The notes below the pieces were generated by a model. That model had not been told where the DNA came from, made no database searches, and was given only the letters and a program-made list of their open reading frames with translations. This document shows positions 20,490 to 29,312 of a DNA stretch of 64,000 bases, piece after piece (position 1 is the first letter of the stretch; the number at the start of each line of letters is the position of its first letter). The position numbers were made by a program, and so were the translations under genes. Source of the DNA: Ctenosaura bakeri (lineage: Eukaryota > Chordata > Lepidosauria > Squamata > Iguanidae); the NCBI GenBank assembly GCA_948474755.1, contig CAOLHI010000737.1:124001-188000 (forward strand), given 5' to 3'.

Positions 20490-20910
20490 TAAATTCCAAC
20501 CTCCAACAGCAATGAAAAAAGTGAGCTGTGATGGTGTAAGTCCAACTTATGCCATCATAATTACCAACAAGATGCCGGGAGTTATTATGTTGCCAAGGAA
20601 CCAACAGAAACTGCTGATCTTTTTTAAATCTTGGCACACTCTCCTCGGGGAAGCTACGTGCCTATCTTTCTCGTATTATATTTTAAAGAACATTCTGACA
20701 TATGTCGGATAAAAAAAGCCCGGGATGCAGCTCTCTGGCAAAAAATTTCTCCAGTCTTTTCCTCTTGTCAAAGAGGTTTATGGCCCTGTCTTGTCTCACT
20801 TTGTGGGTTTATTACAGCGGTGAGGGAATCAGCAGCAACAGAGCCCAGAGGGGGATGTATCTCTGTCTGTGACAATAACTACAGCATCCCAAAGCACCTG
20901 AAAGAACAGA
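20490..20910. promoter_or_regulatory. Candidate conserved non-coding block
   Basis: This is 420 bp without any repeat similarity, containing GCCATCATAATTACCAACAA, GTTATTATGTTGCCAAGG, GACATATGTCGGATAAAAAA and TTTATTACAGCGGTGAGGGA. The TAATTA core and the clean texture resemble developmental enhancers. Two open frames cross it but on opposite strands and without domains. Confidence 0.33.
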
Positions 20911-21003
20911 ACCAGTCTCTTGGCTGTTAGCATCGGGCTTGTGCCAGTTATATGAAATTCTTTCTTGGTGTGATAGTTTGGTATCAGTAGATTTGGCACA
21001 GGG

Positions 21004-21335
21004 AACCAGTATAATATAGTGATTTCAGTGTTGGACAAAGACATGTTATAGTGCTATTATTCTACTTTCAACATCCTGTGGAATTCTGGGGTTTGTAATT
21101 TACAGATGCCCCTCCCTAAACTGCAAAGCCCAGGATTCCATAGGAGGTTAAAGTGGAATAATAGCACTATAACATTGTAGTGGGGAAAAGGGCCCTAAGA
21201 GACCCAAGAGTTCAGATCTCCACTCAGCCATGAAAAGCCCCTGGGTGACCTTGGGCAAGTCACATTCTCTCATCCTTAGAGAACTTCAGTGGCAAACCCC
21301 CTGAATTCATCTTGCCAAGAAAACTTCGTGGTGGA
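21004..21335 (+). mobile_element. tRNA-derived SINE interrupted by a palindromic MITE
   Basis: The head piece 21004-21040 (GGAACCAGTATAATATAGTG then TTTCAGTGTTGGACAAAGAC) and the body 21196-21335 (AGTTCAGATCTCCACTCAGC, GGTGACCTTGGGCAAGTCAC, ATCTTGCCAAGAAAAC) are parts of one SINE. They are separated by the MITE at 21041-21195, which must be the younger insertion. Confidence 0.8.
21041..21195. mobile_element. GGCCATTTC palindromic MITE nested in a SINE
   Basis: The arms ACATGTTATAGTGCTATTAT and AATAATAGCACTATAACATT mirror each other, with TTCAACATCCTGTGGAATTC opposite AGGATTCCATAGGAGGTTAA. The outer GGCCATTTCNGCACTA of the left arm is lost, but the right end GTAGTGGGGAAAAGGGCCC is kept in diverged form. 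Confidence 0.85.
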
Positions 21336-21829
21336 TTTATAAATCAGCAACCTATGGAGGGGATAGAGAACTTCTGGCCGTTGGGTGTCTGTGGGGGTTT
21401 TTTAAAAAGAGAATTCATTTGGGTCAAAATTCCCCCTTTTAGTTCAAATGCCAAAGTGCTTTTTTTTACTAGAGAAAAAATGGGAGAACTTTTGTGGGGG
21501 GGGGAACCTAGGCAAGCAAAAAACAAGAAAAACAAGAAAAAGGAATAAACCTGTTGATAGAAAGTTAAATAATTCAGTTAGGGATCATTTAGTGAGTTGA
21601 TTCTTTCCGAAATGGAATGCAATTCTCCTTTATTTTTTCCTTTCTCTCCCCCGCATGTGCACACAGACACACACAAACAATTGATCAACAAACAGATACA
21701 GATAAATGGGTATCTACAGTTACGCATATTTTACTTATTAAATTTTCGGGAAAAAAACCCTTTCCCCCTGTTCATTGAAATGCTGTGAGCTGGAAAGCAA
21801 GATATTTACATGTGCATTTCCAATCATAA
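21336..21829. other. Unannotated sequence with homopolymer runs
   Basis: It holds a G-run (21496-21505), A-rich tail-like sequence (21515-21545) and a short CA patch (21659-21677). No family is identified. Confidence 0.3.
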
Positions 21830-22225
21830 CCCCAGGCTCTTTTTCCGTGTGCTTTTCTTGCTGAATAATCTGCCTTAATTTAATTGGAATTTGAATACTG
21901 GAAAGAAAGAAAGAACAACATCAACAACCCGCCCAGCTTTGACTTAGCCTTCCGCCAATCTTTTGTGCTGAGATTTTGTGATTTGAAGTTTATCGTGCAT
22001 TTGTATTTACTTTTCACCCGGGGAAGGGAAGCTTAATTGTTTCTGGCTTACCTTTTGAAGAAATCTGAAAAAATCTAAAAAGGGCTTTGACACAGAGCTT
22101 TATTAATCTCTCCCTCAGCTGTAAAACCCTGTCATTGGAACAGAAATGTACTTGTGGGTTATTATTGTTCTGCTTTACGCTGGCTTAATAACTCTGGTTT
22201 TGATCCGGTAAGATGATATCCATGG
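21830..22225. promoter_or_regulatory. Candidate conserved non-coding block
   Basis: This is the cleanest repeat-free stretch in the window: AATCTGCCTTAATTTAATTG at 21868, GATTTGAAGTTTATCGTGCA near 21980, GAAGCTTAATTGTTTCTGGC near 22029, TTTATTAATCTCTCCC near 22100 and GGCTTAATAACTCTGG near 22181. Repeated TTAAT/ATTAA homeodomain-type words support an enhancer, but this is inference; conservation was not tested. Confidence 0.38.
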
Positions 22226-22454
22226 TTAATGGGAAATTGGCTTGCTAGCATATGGGATACATGTTGATGGCCTCTTTCATAGCCATTCAAAGACAACATG
22301 CTGCTATATGCAATATAAAAGCAGACTCTTTTATAGCAATGGACCATCTGCATCCAAGAAGTGTTGTAAGTCCAAAGGCTGTCTTTGTGGTCCTTTTTTT
22401 CCCCCCAAGGCTGTCTTACGTTGTCCTTTTTCTGGGGCAAAAAGGTGAATTTAA
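22226..22454. other. Unannotated sequence
   Basis: No feature is recognised. Confidence 0.3.
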
Positions 22455-22607
22455 TGTGTTGATCTAAGCTCCAGTTCTAAAAAAGGGGTATTTTTCTTTT
22501 TTGCAAAAACTATCTCAAAAGTCAATAAGATAACTGAGGGAAACATGCACTTGTTCACAGAAAGAATAAAGCCTATGCTTGAATGATCCCTTGCCCTCTC
22601 TTGTTTA
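22455..22607 (+). repeat. Diverged duplication, copy 1
   Basis: TGTGTTGATCTAAGCTCC, GTCAATAAGATAACTGAGGG, CACTTGTTCACAGAAAGAAT and GCCTATGCTTGAATGATCC recur in the same order at 23273-23425. The offset is 818 bp. Confidence 0.7.
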
Positions 22608-23272
22608 GAACTGCCTCTACTGGAAGTTTCTAGGAGCTGTGCTTCACCTTCTGAATAGGTTGCAGGGGGGCCCTGTACTGCTCAGGGTCCCACAAATACC
22701 TATTTGTTCAGAACCATAAGTGGAACACCAGGCATTAGCAGGTGGGTTTCCCAAATTTTACCCATCTGACCATAAGTGGAGGAAAAGAGCAGATGCACCA
22801 TGATTGCCATCACACCCTATCATAAGAAGCTTCAAATGGTTTCTTTAAAGAGAAAATATTTTGGGCCTGAGTCCTACTGTTAATCCTGACTACAGTAGGT
22901 CCATTGAACCCCTTTAATTTTTGGCTAGTGACTCACCACTCAGCAGTTGATTCAATGGCTGCTCTTAAGTGGGACAAGCTTGCAATCCTCTTATCAAGGA
23001 AGCTCTGCAGCACTACTTTGGATTGCCAAAGAGAGATCTTGCATCTGCAAAGTACATTCACCCAGCTGGTGGTGGTCTCTCTCATGCAGCCCAATATCCA
23101 TCTCCACCTCCATCTCTCCCCCGACCTGCAGCAACTAAATTAGAATCCTGCAGTGGGTAAAAGGACTGTGTCATTTCAGTCTGCTGATGGGGGTGTTTAT
23201 TAAAATCCTCCCAAAGTAATAGATTTCTCACTGAAGCACATGCATTGCAGATAAAACTTTCCCAGCATTTAG
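22608..23272. other. Unannotated sequence
   Basis: CCTACTGTTAATCCTGACTA then CAGTAGGTCCATTGAA near 22872-22907 resembles one end of the AGTAGACC repeat. Nothing else is recognised. Confidence 0.35.
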
Positions 23273-23425
23273 TGTGTTGTTTCTAAGTTCCAATTCTAAA
23301 CAAAGTATTCTGTCCTCTTGCAAGAAGTATGTCCAAAGTCAGTAAGATAACTGATTCAGAACATACACTTGTCCACAGAAAGAACAATGCCTATGCTAGA
23401 ATGATCCATTCCTCTGCCTTGTTTA
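23273..23425 (+). repeat. Diverged duplication, copy 2
   Basis: TGTGTTGTTTCTAAGTTCC, GTCAGTAAGATAACTGATTC, CACTTGTCCACAGAAAGAAC and GCCTATGCTAGAATGATCC match 22455-22607 block by block. Either this is an old local duplication or both are copies of an unnamed dispersed repeat. Confidence 0.7.
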
Positions 23426-23572
23426 TGTTTAGCAAATCTCTGCATTTTTTCTTTTTTGGGAAGTTCTATAAAAATCCGAGTTTCAATACAGCTTTTTCCA
23501 TCTGATGGCCTCTGTTGCAGCCAAACTGGCAGTAGAGGCTGAGAAGATGTTCTCTCTTGGCTAAGAATAATT

Positions 23573-23573
<1 letters not shown>

Positions 23574-23606
<33 letters not shown>
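23574..23606. repeat. (TG)n microsatellite
   Basis: An uninterrupted TG run of about 16 units. Confidence 0.97.
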
Positions 23607-23607
<1 letters not shown>

Positions 23608-23619
23608 ACTGTTAGTTAT

Positions 23620-23810
23620 CTGTGAAGAAAATGTGATTTCCTATGGAAAAAGGACCATTTTTTTACCGATTGAATCCTGAACTGCGAATAGTCTTTAAAA
23701 AATGTGCAGTTTTTAAAGACTTTCCTATAGCTGGAAGACCTTTGCTAAAATTACTCGTTGCTTCTTTTAAAAATTACATTAATGAAGAATTACATCACTT
23801 TACCTTGGTC
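23620..23810 (+). repeat. Unnamed dispersed repeat, copy 1 (partner at 59560-59875)
   Basis: GAATCCTGAACTGCGAATAG, TCTTTAAAAAATGTGCAG, AAGACTTTCCTATAG, AAAATTACTCGTTGCTTC and AATGAAGAATTACATCAC align in order with GTACTGAATTTCAAATAG, TCTCTGAAAACTGTGTGC, AAGACTTTCTTGCAG, AAAATTATTCACTGCTTC and GCTGAAGAATTGCATC at 59742-59870. The family is not one I can name. Confidence 0.6.
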
Positions 23811-23889
23811 AAAACAAAATCCTCCCAAGATATCCGGGTATTAAAAAATATAGCCATAGCTATCATTTTTGTGGAGGGTTAATAGTTGT

Positions 23890-24480
23890 AAAATTTCTAT
23901 TATTGATGAATGGGGTAACTCTTTTAGTCTAGTTTTCATTGTTTGTATGCAATATAATGTTTGAAATAGGTGGAAATTTTCATAATTACAAGTTGCACAT
24001 TTTTATTGTACATTAAAGGAAATATCTGAGCCCATCTAAATAATGGTATAATCTGCTGTAATGGTTCCAAGATTTACTAATCTCCTGCTATGTAATAAAG
24101 AATAATTATCTGGGCAAGAAAAATACCCATTCATCTAAATTTGAAGCATTGGCTTACGATTAGAGATCAAGGAAAGAGTTATTGCCTTAAATGCGTGATA
24201 GTTGATTAAAGTTCCCCTGCGTTTTTTCGGGCTCTGATTTTAAAATTCAGTGGGAAAACACAATTGGAAAAACGTTTCATGCATACCCCTCCAGAAAAAA
24301 ACAGGCAAGACATATTTGCTGAGGAGGGAAAAATTTAGGGTTGCAACTTTATTTTACTTTATTTATTTAGAAAATTCATTTCTTTATTTCACAAGATCTG
24401 TAGCCTGGCTCCCCCAGACCTTGGAGCATGACTTTTAATAAGCTGTTAGTTATAATACTAAGATCTCCAACAGTCGCTGG
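23890..24480. promoter_or_regulatory. AT-rich candidate conserved block
   Basis: Repeat-free AT-rich sequence with TTTTCATAATTACAAG near 23978, AAAGAATAATTATCTGGG near 24098 and TTTATTTATTTAG near 24357. Two TAATTA cores and a lack of repeat similarity are the only support. Confidence 0.28.
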
Positions 24481-24560
24481 CTACTTAGCGAAGTAGCTGA
24501 TGCGGAATTCGACTGGCTACATTTGCACAGTATTCTCCCAGTATTCAAGCATCTGGAAGT

Positions 24561-24937
24561 GTCATTCCTCCACACCTCCACATTCTCTTGGGTTAGGGGC
24601 ACAGGCCCCCCATGAAAGTGGAAAAAATGTAAAAAATTGGCCCTCCCAAAATACTTAACACACACAAAAAGTATCATCACCATATTCAACCCACTGGGGG
24701 TTCCCTTTGAGGTATCAGAGTTCCTTCCCAAGGTAGAAGTGGGGGGCTGGTGGGGCTTACAGCCACCTCCACGGCTGCCCCACACCATTTTTAATAGGGA
24801 CATACAAGCCTTGTTTGCCATTTCTTGGTCTCACGAGGCTTGCAGTCCATATTAAAAATGGCATAGGGAAGCAGCAGAGCAAATAACCCATGAATAACAA
24901 ATCCACAAAAGGGGAAACCCACAAATGTGGGGGGGTT
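24561..24937. mobile_element. Pogo-like non-autonomous element, degenerate
   Basis: The left end CACACCTCCACATTCTCTTG then GGTTAGGGGCACAGGCCCCC and the right end CCCACAAATGTGGGGGGGTT correspond to the ends of the element at 7807-8260 (CCTCCACATTCATTAGGGTT, AAATGTGGAGGGCTG). TA duplications are no longer visible. Confidence 0.65.
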
Positions 24938-24940
24938 TAG

Positions 24941-25160
24941 GGGAGCCCTGGTGGCGCAGTGGTTAAATGCTAGTACTGCAACCACAAGGTTGTGAGTTCG
25001 ATCCTGCCGGGTTTAAGGTTGACTCAGCCTTCCATCCTTCCGCAGGTCGGTAAAATGAGTACCCAGCTTGCTGGGGGCAATTAGCTAAAATATATTGTAA
25101 ACCGCTTAGATAACACTCAGTTGATAAGCGGTATAAAATAAATGCTATTGCTATTATTAC
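24941..25160 (+). mobile_element. tRNA-derived SINE with L2-like tail
   Basis: The head GGGAGCCCTGGTGGCGCAGT then GGTTAAATGC has a TGGCGCAGTGG A box and a GAGTTCGATCC B box, as in a tRNA. The body AAGGTTGACTCAGCCTTCCA then TCCTTCCGCAGGTCGGTAAA precedes a tail GCGGTATAAAATAAATGCTA ending in CTATTG repeats, which resembles L2-clade LINE ends. This is a different SINE family from the GAGCCAGTG copies. It starts immediately after the pogo fragment. Confidence 0.88.
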
Positions 25161-26036
25161 TTAAGTAGCTGGTACAGAATTCTGGCCATCATTTTCTCTT
25201 ACGGTACAGAAGAAAACTACTGTGATTATTTGTCCTTTAATAGAAAGATGCAATGATCGAGGATTTCCCTTTTCCTATCCAAGCACTGCCCAAGAAGGAA
25301 ACCCTTCCCACATGAGCACAATGAGTTATTTCTCCTCTTTCTCTAAGGCTTGTTGCTGGGCTCCAAAACGAGCCTTCACCTCCATCATCTCCTAGGCCTT
25401 TTAGCTTGACTTCTAATGAATAAATAATCATGCCCCAGGACATTGTGTTGCAAGTCACATCCTGACAGCTCCACACAACTCCTCTAAAGCGCCGAGACCT
25501 GTCAGTTGCCTTTTAGCAAACACAGGCAATGGGGCTTGCTGGAGGCAGATGAGAAGAGCTGCTGTGTGTGTGGAGACACCACCTGCGTGCATGATTTTGC
25601 TTGGGGATCCCCAGTCGGCACAGAGTACATATTCCAGAGGAGAGGTAATGGATGGAAAGGGCCCAAAAAAAAGAAGAAAAAAAAAAAGGGGGGGGACATT
25701 AAGAGGGCCAAAATGCCAGATGCCAAGAAAGTTAGCTGACAGCACAATGCTTCACTTATGGGGAAGTATTATTTATTTACTTACTTAGTGCCCTTTGGTC
25801 TAGAAAGCCAGCCAAGGTTCACATCCTTAAACAGAATCTATGGTAGCAGCCACAGTCCAGGTTTACAGACCCTTATAAAGTCAATTACTGTTCTTCTTTC
25901 ATCAGCCCAGGTCTGCAGTTTTTTTAAGTGTCAGTTAAAGGGAGCATAGTCAACATGCAAAGTGAGGGTCAAGGTTTTTCAGGAACATTTTAAAGGATTA
26001 AAGAAGACCGTGTTGCTTTCATCAGAATAGGCAGTT
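25161..26036. other. Unannotated sequence
   Basis: An A-run followed by a G-run (25665-25697) is present. Open frames here run through this tract and are not convincing. No family is identified. Confidence 0.35.
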
Positions 26037-26424
26037 AGAATCATAGAATCATAGAAATGTAGATTTGGGGAAAAACCCCAGGGGCCATAAGTCCAACCCC
26101 CTGCCATGCAGGAACACCCTAAAATTTTTTTCCCGACAGATGGCCATCCAACCTCTGCTTAAAAATCTCCAAGGAAGGAGGAAGCTCCACCACACTCCAC
26201 TGAAGCAGCAGATTCCACTGCTGGACAGCTCTGACTGTCAGGAAGTTCTTCCTGGGTTCAAGTGGAATCTCCTTTCCTGCAGCTTGAATCCATTGCTCCT
26301 TGTCCTGGTCTCTGGAGCAGCAGAAAACAAGCCCCCTCCCCCCTCTACGGGCATCCCTTCAAATATTTAAATACGGCTATCATGTCCCCTCTTCACCTTC
26401 TCTTCTGCAGACTAAACATACCCC
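26037..26424 (-). mobile_element. CR1 LINE 3' end
   Basis: Minus-oriented CR1: tandem tail octamer GAATCATAGAATCATAG at 26037, then CCAACCCCCTGCCATGCAGG, AGGAAGTTCTTCCTGGGTTC, CTTGAATCCATTGCTCCTTG, ending near CTTCTCTTCTGCAGACTAAA. An AAATTTTTTTCCC interruption at 26124 shows decay. Confidence 0.92.
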
Positions 26425-27235
26425 CCATGGGCAACAGACTCCTCCCCACCCCGCCTCTGGTATTTATTGGCCAGCAGCGTCACCCAACTGTTTGCCTGAC
26501 TAATGAGTCTTTCTTACAAAAGCGTTCAGAGTCTGGTGGAAACAGAGCAGTGGAGCATCTGTAGCAAGGGACTTGTATGCTTCCTGCAGAGAACCAGTAT
26601 TTTCTATCTGATTAAATTGCAGGCCCGCAAAATTGAGGGTCATAAAAACTTTTTAAATAATGTATACTGGTTTTATAGGAACTTGTGTTCCAAAAACGAA
26701 AAATGACCTCAGATTTGCTCCATCACATGCAGGTTCTCCTCTCCCACACACAACTTGCTTTGACATTTTTATGTTGTAATATGTGACTGCAATTCACTAT
26801 AATATGCAAACCAAATTAGTAGTGAAAAATTACCACATGAAGCCTATTTGGTGGCCAATTCTGAGCATGTTTATTTACAAAAATGATAAAACTTTATAAA
26901 ACACTTTTAATTCGCTGGTACAAAAAAAAAATCCGTTAGAACACTAAAAGAAATTGCACAGGAACGTCAGCACTTTTAAACAAAGCTGAGCAACATCTAA
27001 TTGATAAAAAAATATATATCAAATTTGTGTAAGAACTGTGTGGGGGTGAAAATTTTTATTGTGTTTCTCAAATTCAGCTCCCAAAACTATATTAAAAACA
27101 GCTGTAATATTGAAAATAGTTTTTTTTTTTTTTTCACAGGCCTGTGTACAAGTCTAGCACACAAATTCACATTAAAAAAACAAAAAACAAAAACAAAGAA
27201 TGCAAACTCAAAGATATATCTCTTACACATGTATA
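26425..27235. other. Unannotated AT-rich sequence
   Basis: The block 26590-26900 is free of known repeats (CTGATTAAATTGCAGGC, ACCAAATTAGTAGTG) and could be regulatory. Poly-A and poly-T runs lie at 26921-26931, 27120-27134 and 27172-27200. Confidence 0.3.
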
Positions 27236-27315
27236 CTTAACAGCAGAGATGTAGACTCAAGTTGATAGACTCAGACTCAAGTCAGACTTAAGTCGCTTCA
27301 GTAGCCCTTTTTGCA

Positions 27316-27740
27316 TGCATTTTTTTTTTTTCGCGAGCGCCCCTTGAGTGTCGCATGAATGGGAGCATTGGTCCGTACGACGCACTCCCACACATGCAAT
27401 GCTCACGAGCCTAAAACAGGGTGCGCGGGCATTTTTTTTTTTCGGCTTTAAGCCGAAAATTCTGTGTGGTCGTGCAATGCTCGCGGCGCCCTCAGGCATC
27501 TACCTGTGTGCAGTGCGTCGGCAAGCCGGGTCGGCCCCGCTTCCCCTTTCCCCCAGTGCAGCCTACAGCTCCCAGACTGCGCTGCGGAAGGAAGGGGTGG
27601 GGGGGCTAGCATGATGGTCGCGCAACCAGGAAGCGACCTGCGGGGCAAGGAGCGGGGAAGTGGCAGCATTCCAGATGAGGCTTTTCGCGCGAAAAGCCCT
27701 CCCCAGTCGCGCAAACAGGTAATGTGCGAAAGGCCTCAGT
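27316..27740. mobile_element. CpG-rich core, possible nested element
   Basis: This 425-bp core is GC- and CpG-rich, unlike everything around it. Its right end, as reverse complement, reads GAGGCCTTTCGCACATTACC; its left end reads TAGCCCTTTTTGCATGCATT, a diverged inverted match. It contains two short strong palindromes: GGCTTTTCGCGCGAAAAGCC (27679-27698) and TTTTCGGCTT/AAGCCGAAAA around one base (27439-27459). A TCAG word flanks both sides of the core. High CpG content suggests a recent insertion not yet eroded by methyl-cytosine decay. Confidence 0.5.
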
Positions 27741-27921
27741 GACTCGACTTGGCCATAAATGATGCACTGAATCGACTCGACTCAAGACTTGTATATTTTT
27801 AATGACTGACTTGATCCCCTTGGTTCAGTAACATAACATCCATCCACAAACCTCACAACTGTAGCAATGCCTCCATCTCTTTTTGCCTACTAGTCACATG
27901 ACAATCTATCCCAAGTCCAAA

Positions 27922-28125
27922 GTGTGGGTGCATTTCTTGGAGGGGAACAGCAAATGGGTTAGGCAATGGGCTTGGAGCAGGCTTGAGGTCTGCTCAGCAG
28001 CCTGTCCCTGCATCGGAGGAGCCTTCTAAAACATTTCCTAAGAGCAGAAGACAAGACTTGTCCCTAGAGTGCAGGTGCATTTCTCCAAGGGGAACAGCAA
28101 ATGTGTTAGGCAATGGGTTTGAGGA
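27922..28125 (+). repeat. Direct duplication inside the hAT element, ~147-bp period
   Basis: GGTGCATTTCTTGGAGGGGA then ACAGCAAATGGGTTAGGCAA recurs as GGTGCATTTCTCCAAGGGGA then ACAGCAAATGTGTTAGGCAA, 147 bp later. The two copies lie within the right half of the hAT element, so the duplication is part of the element or arose after insertion. Confidence 0.7.
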
Positions 28126-28402
28126 GGAAAGATCCTTCCCTTTTAAAGCTTTTGAAGCTCCAGTAATGGCGAGTAAGAAGGATCCTATTCCCCATTTCCA
28201 AAGCTGCAGATGGCAAAATTGCAAATGTGGAGGCCCAACTCTGGGTTAAATTGTTAAAACTGAATTTATTTCTCTCTATTTAATAATTCTGGAATTTTGG
28301 TTGGGGTATAAAGTTGGCTTCCAGACTTAGACTTTTACTTGAAAGTATCTTCAAGGACTTCAGACTTGGAGTAAAAGACTTAAACACACCACTGCTTAAC
28401 AG

Positions 28403-29112
28403 AATAGGGACAAATCATGAACAGTGACTGAGCCAACATAGGGAGGTGTGTATGTGTGTGTGTGTGTCTAAAAGAGGGAAAATAATGGGGACTATCCTTG
28501 TCCCAAAAACCCCAATGAACCATATGGAATCATGGTTTGAAACATGGGATAGGAAATCTTCCCTGCTTGGGCTAAATGGTACCACTGCTTATTATGGTTT
28601 TCTTGGATTCCCACCGAGGCACAGCTGAGATTCAGGGCCAGTGTTGTTGTTGTTGTTTTCCTTTTCAGAAAACTCTGCTATAGCACTGAGTGAAAATTAA
28701 TTGAAAATTGAAACAACCAGATTATGAAGACCCAACCGTGAGGATCTCTCTTCTTTCATCCCTTTCCAACAAAAGGAACAAGTGAAAAATGAAAGGACGG
28801 TAAAGGAATAGTCTGGTTGTAACAAGGCAAAGAGAAGCAGTTTATACACTCTGTGCCTCAAAGTAAGGGGAACTTTTATGGTGTAGGCTTGGCTTTGGGG
28901 GAAGAAAATTCCAGAAGTTTGTGATATTTTTATAGTGTGTGCGTGTGTGTTTATTTAATATAAATGTGTGGGTGTTTGTGTTTGTGGGTGATTTAACAAG
29001 TAACACACAGCACTTTTGACAAATTATTCTAGATCCCCCGAAGGCTGTAGCTAATCACTATAAACAGATAGCTGTCATTCCATATTGACTATTTAGTTAC
29101 ATATGTGTAACT
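28403..29112. other. Unannotated sequence with TG runs
   Basis: TG-rich runs lie at 28445-28468 and 28935-28985, and GTT repeats at 28643-28656. The last 90 bp (29020-29110) is repeat-free and AT-leaning. No gene is recognised. Confidence 0.4.
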
Positions 29113-29312
29113 ATGGCCATTTCTGCACTACACTGTTATAGTGTATTTTCCACTTTTGCCTTTCCCAGGAATCCTGGGGTTTCAAATTAGGGAGGGGCCT
29201 TTAGAATTCTCAGTCAGAGAGCTCTTGGGCCTCAGTAAACTACAAAACCCCCGAATTTCCCCAGGAGGTTGAAAGTGGAATTGCACTATAACACGTAGTG
29301 CAGAAAAGGCCT
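29113..29312. mobile_element. GGCCATTTC palindromic MITE, complete
   Basis: GGCCATTTCTGCACTACACT and CACGTAGTGCAGAAAAGGCC are the arms; the centre CTCAGTCAGAGAGCTCTTGG then GCCTCAGTAAAC is intact. A few small deletions (for example in the ATTATTCC block) have shortened both arms. Confidence 0.9.

Larger units (their letters stand above)
27236..28402. mobile_element. hAT element with perfect 8-bp target-site duplications
   Basis: CTTAACAG stands at 27236-27243 and again at 28395-28402, an exact 8-bp target duplication. Between them, 27244-28394 (1151 bp) begins CAGAGATGTAGACTCAAG and ends, as reverse complement, CAGTGGTGTGTTTAAG; both start with CAG as hAT ends do. The subterminal regions are packed with GACTCAAGT, GACTTAAGT, CGACTCGACT and GACTTGG words, typical of hAT transposase binding regions. 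No transposase frame is present, so it is non-autonomous. Its core (about 27316-27740) is very CpG-rich and may itself be a nested insertion; its right part contains a duplicated block. Confidence 0.85.

Noticed and set aside
24941..25012. tRNA gene
   Set aside because: A and B box-like sequence is present, but it is the head of a SINE with an L2-like tail and there is no acceptor-stem pairing I can defend.
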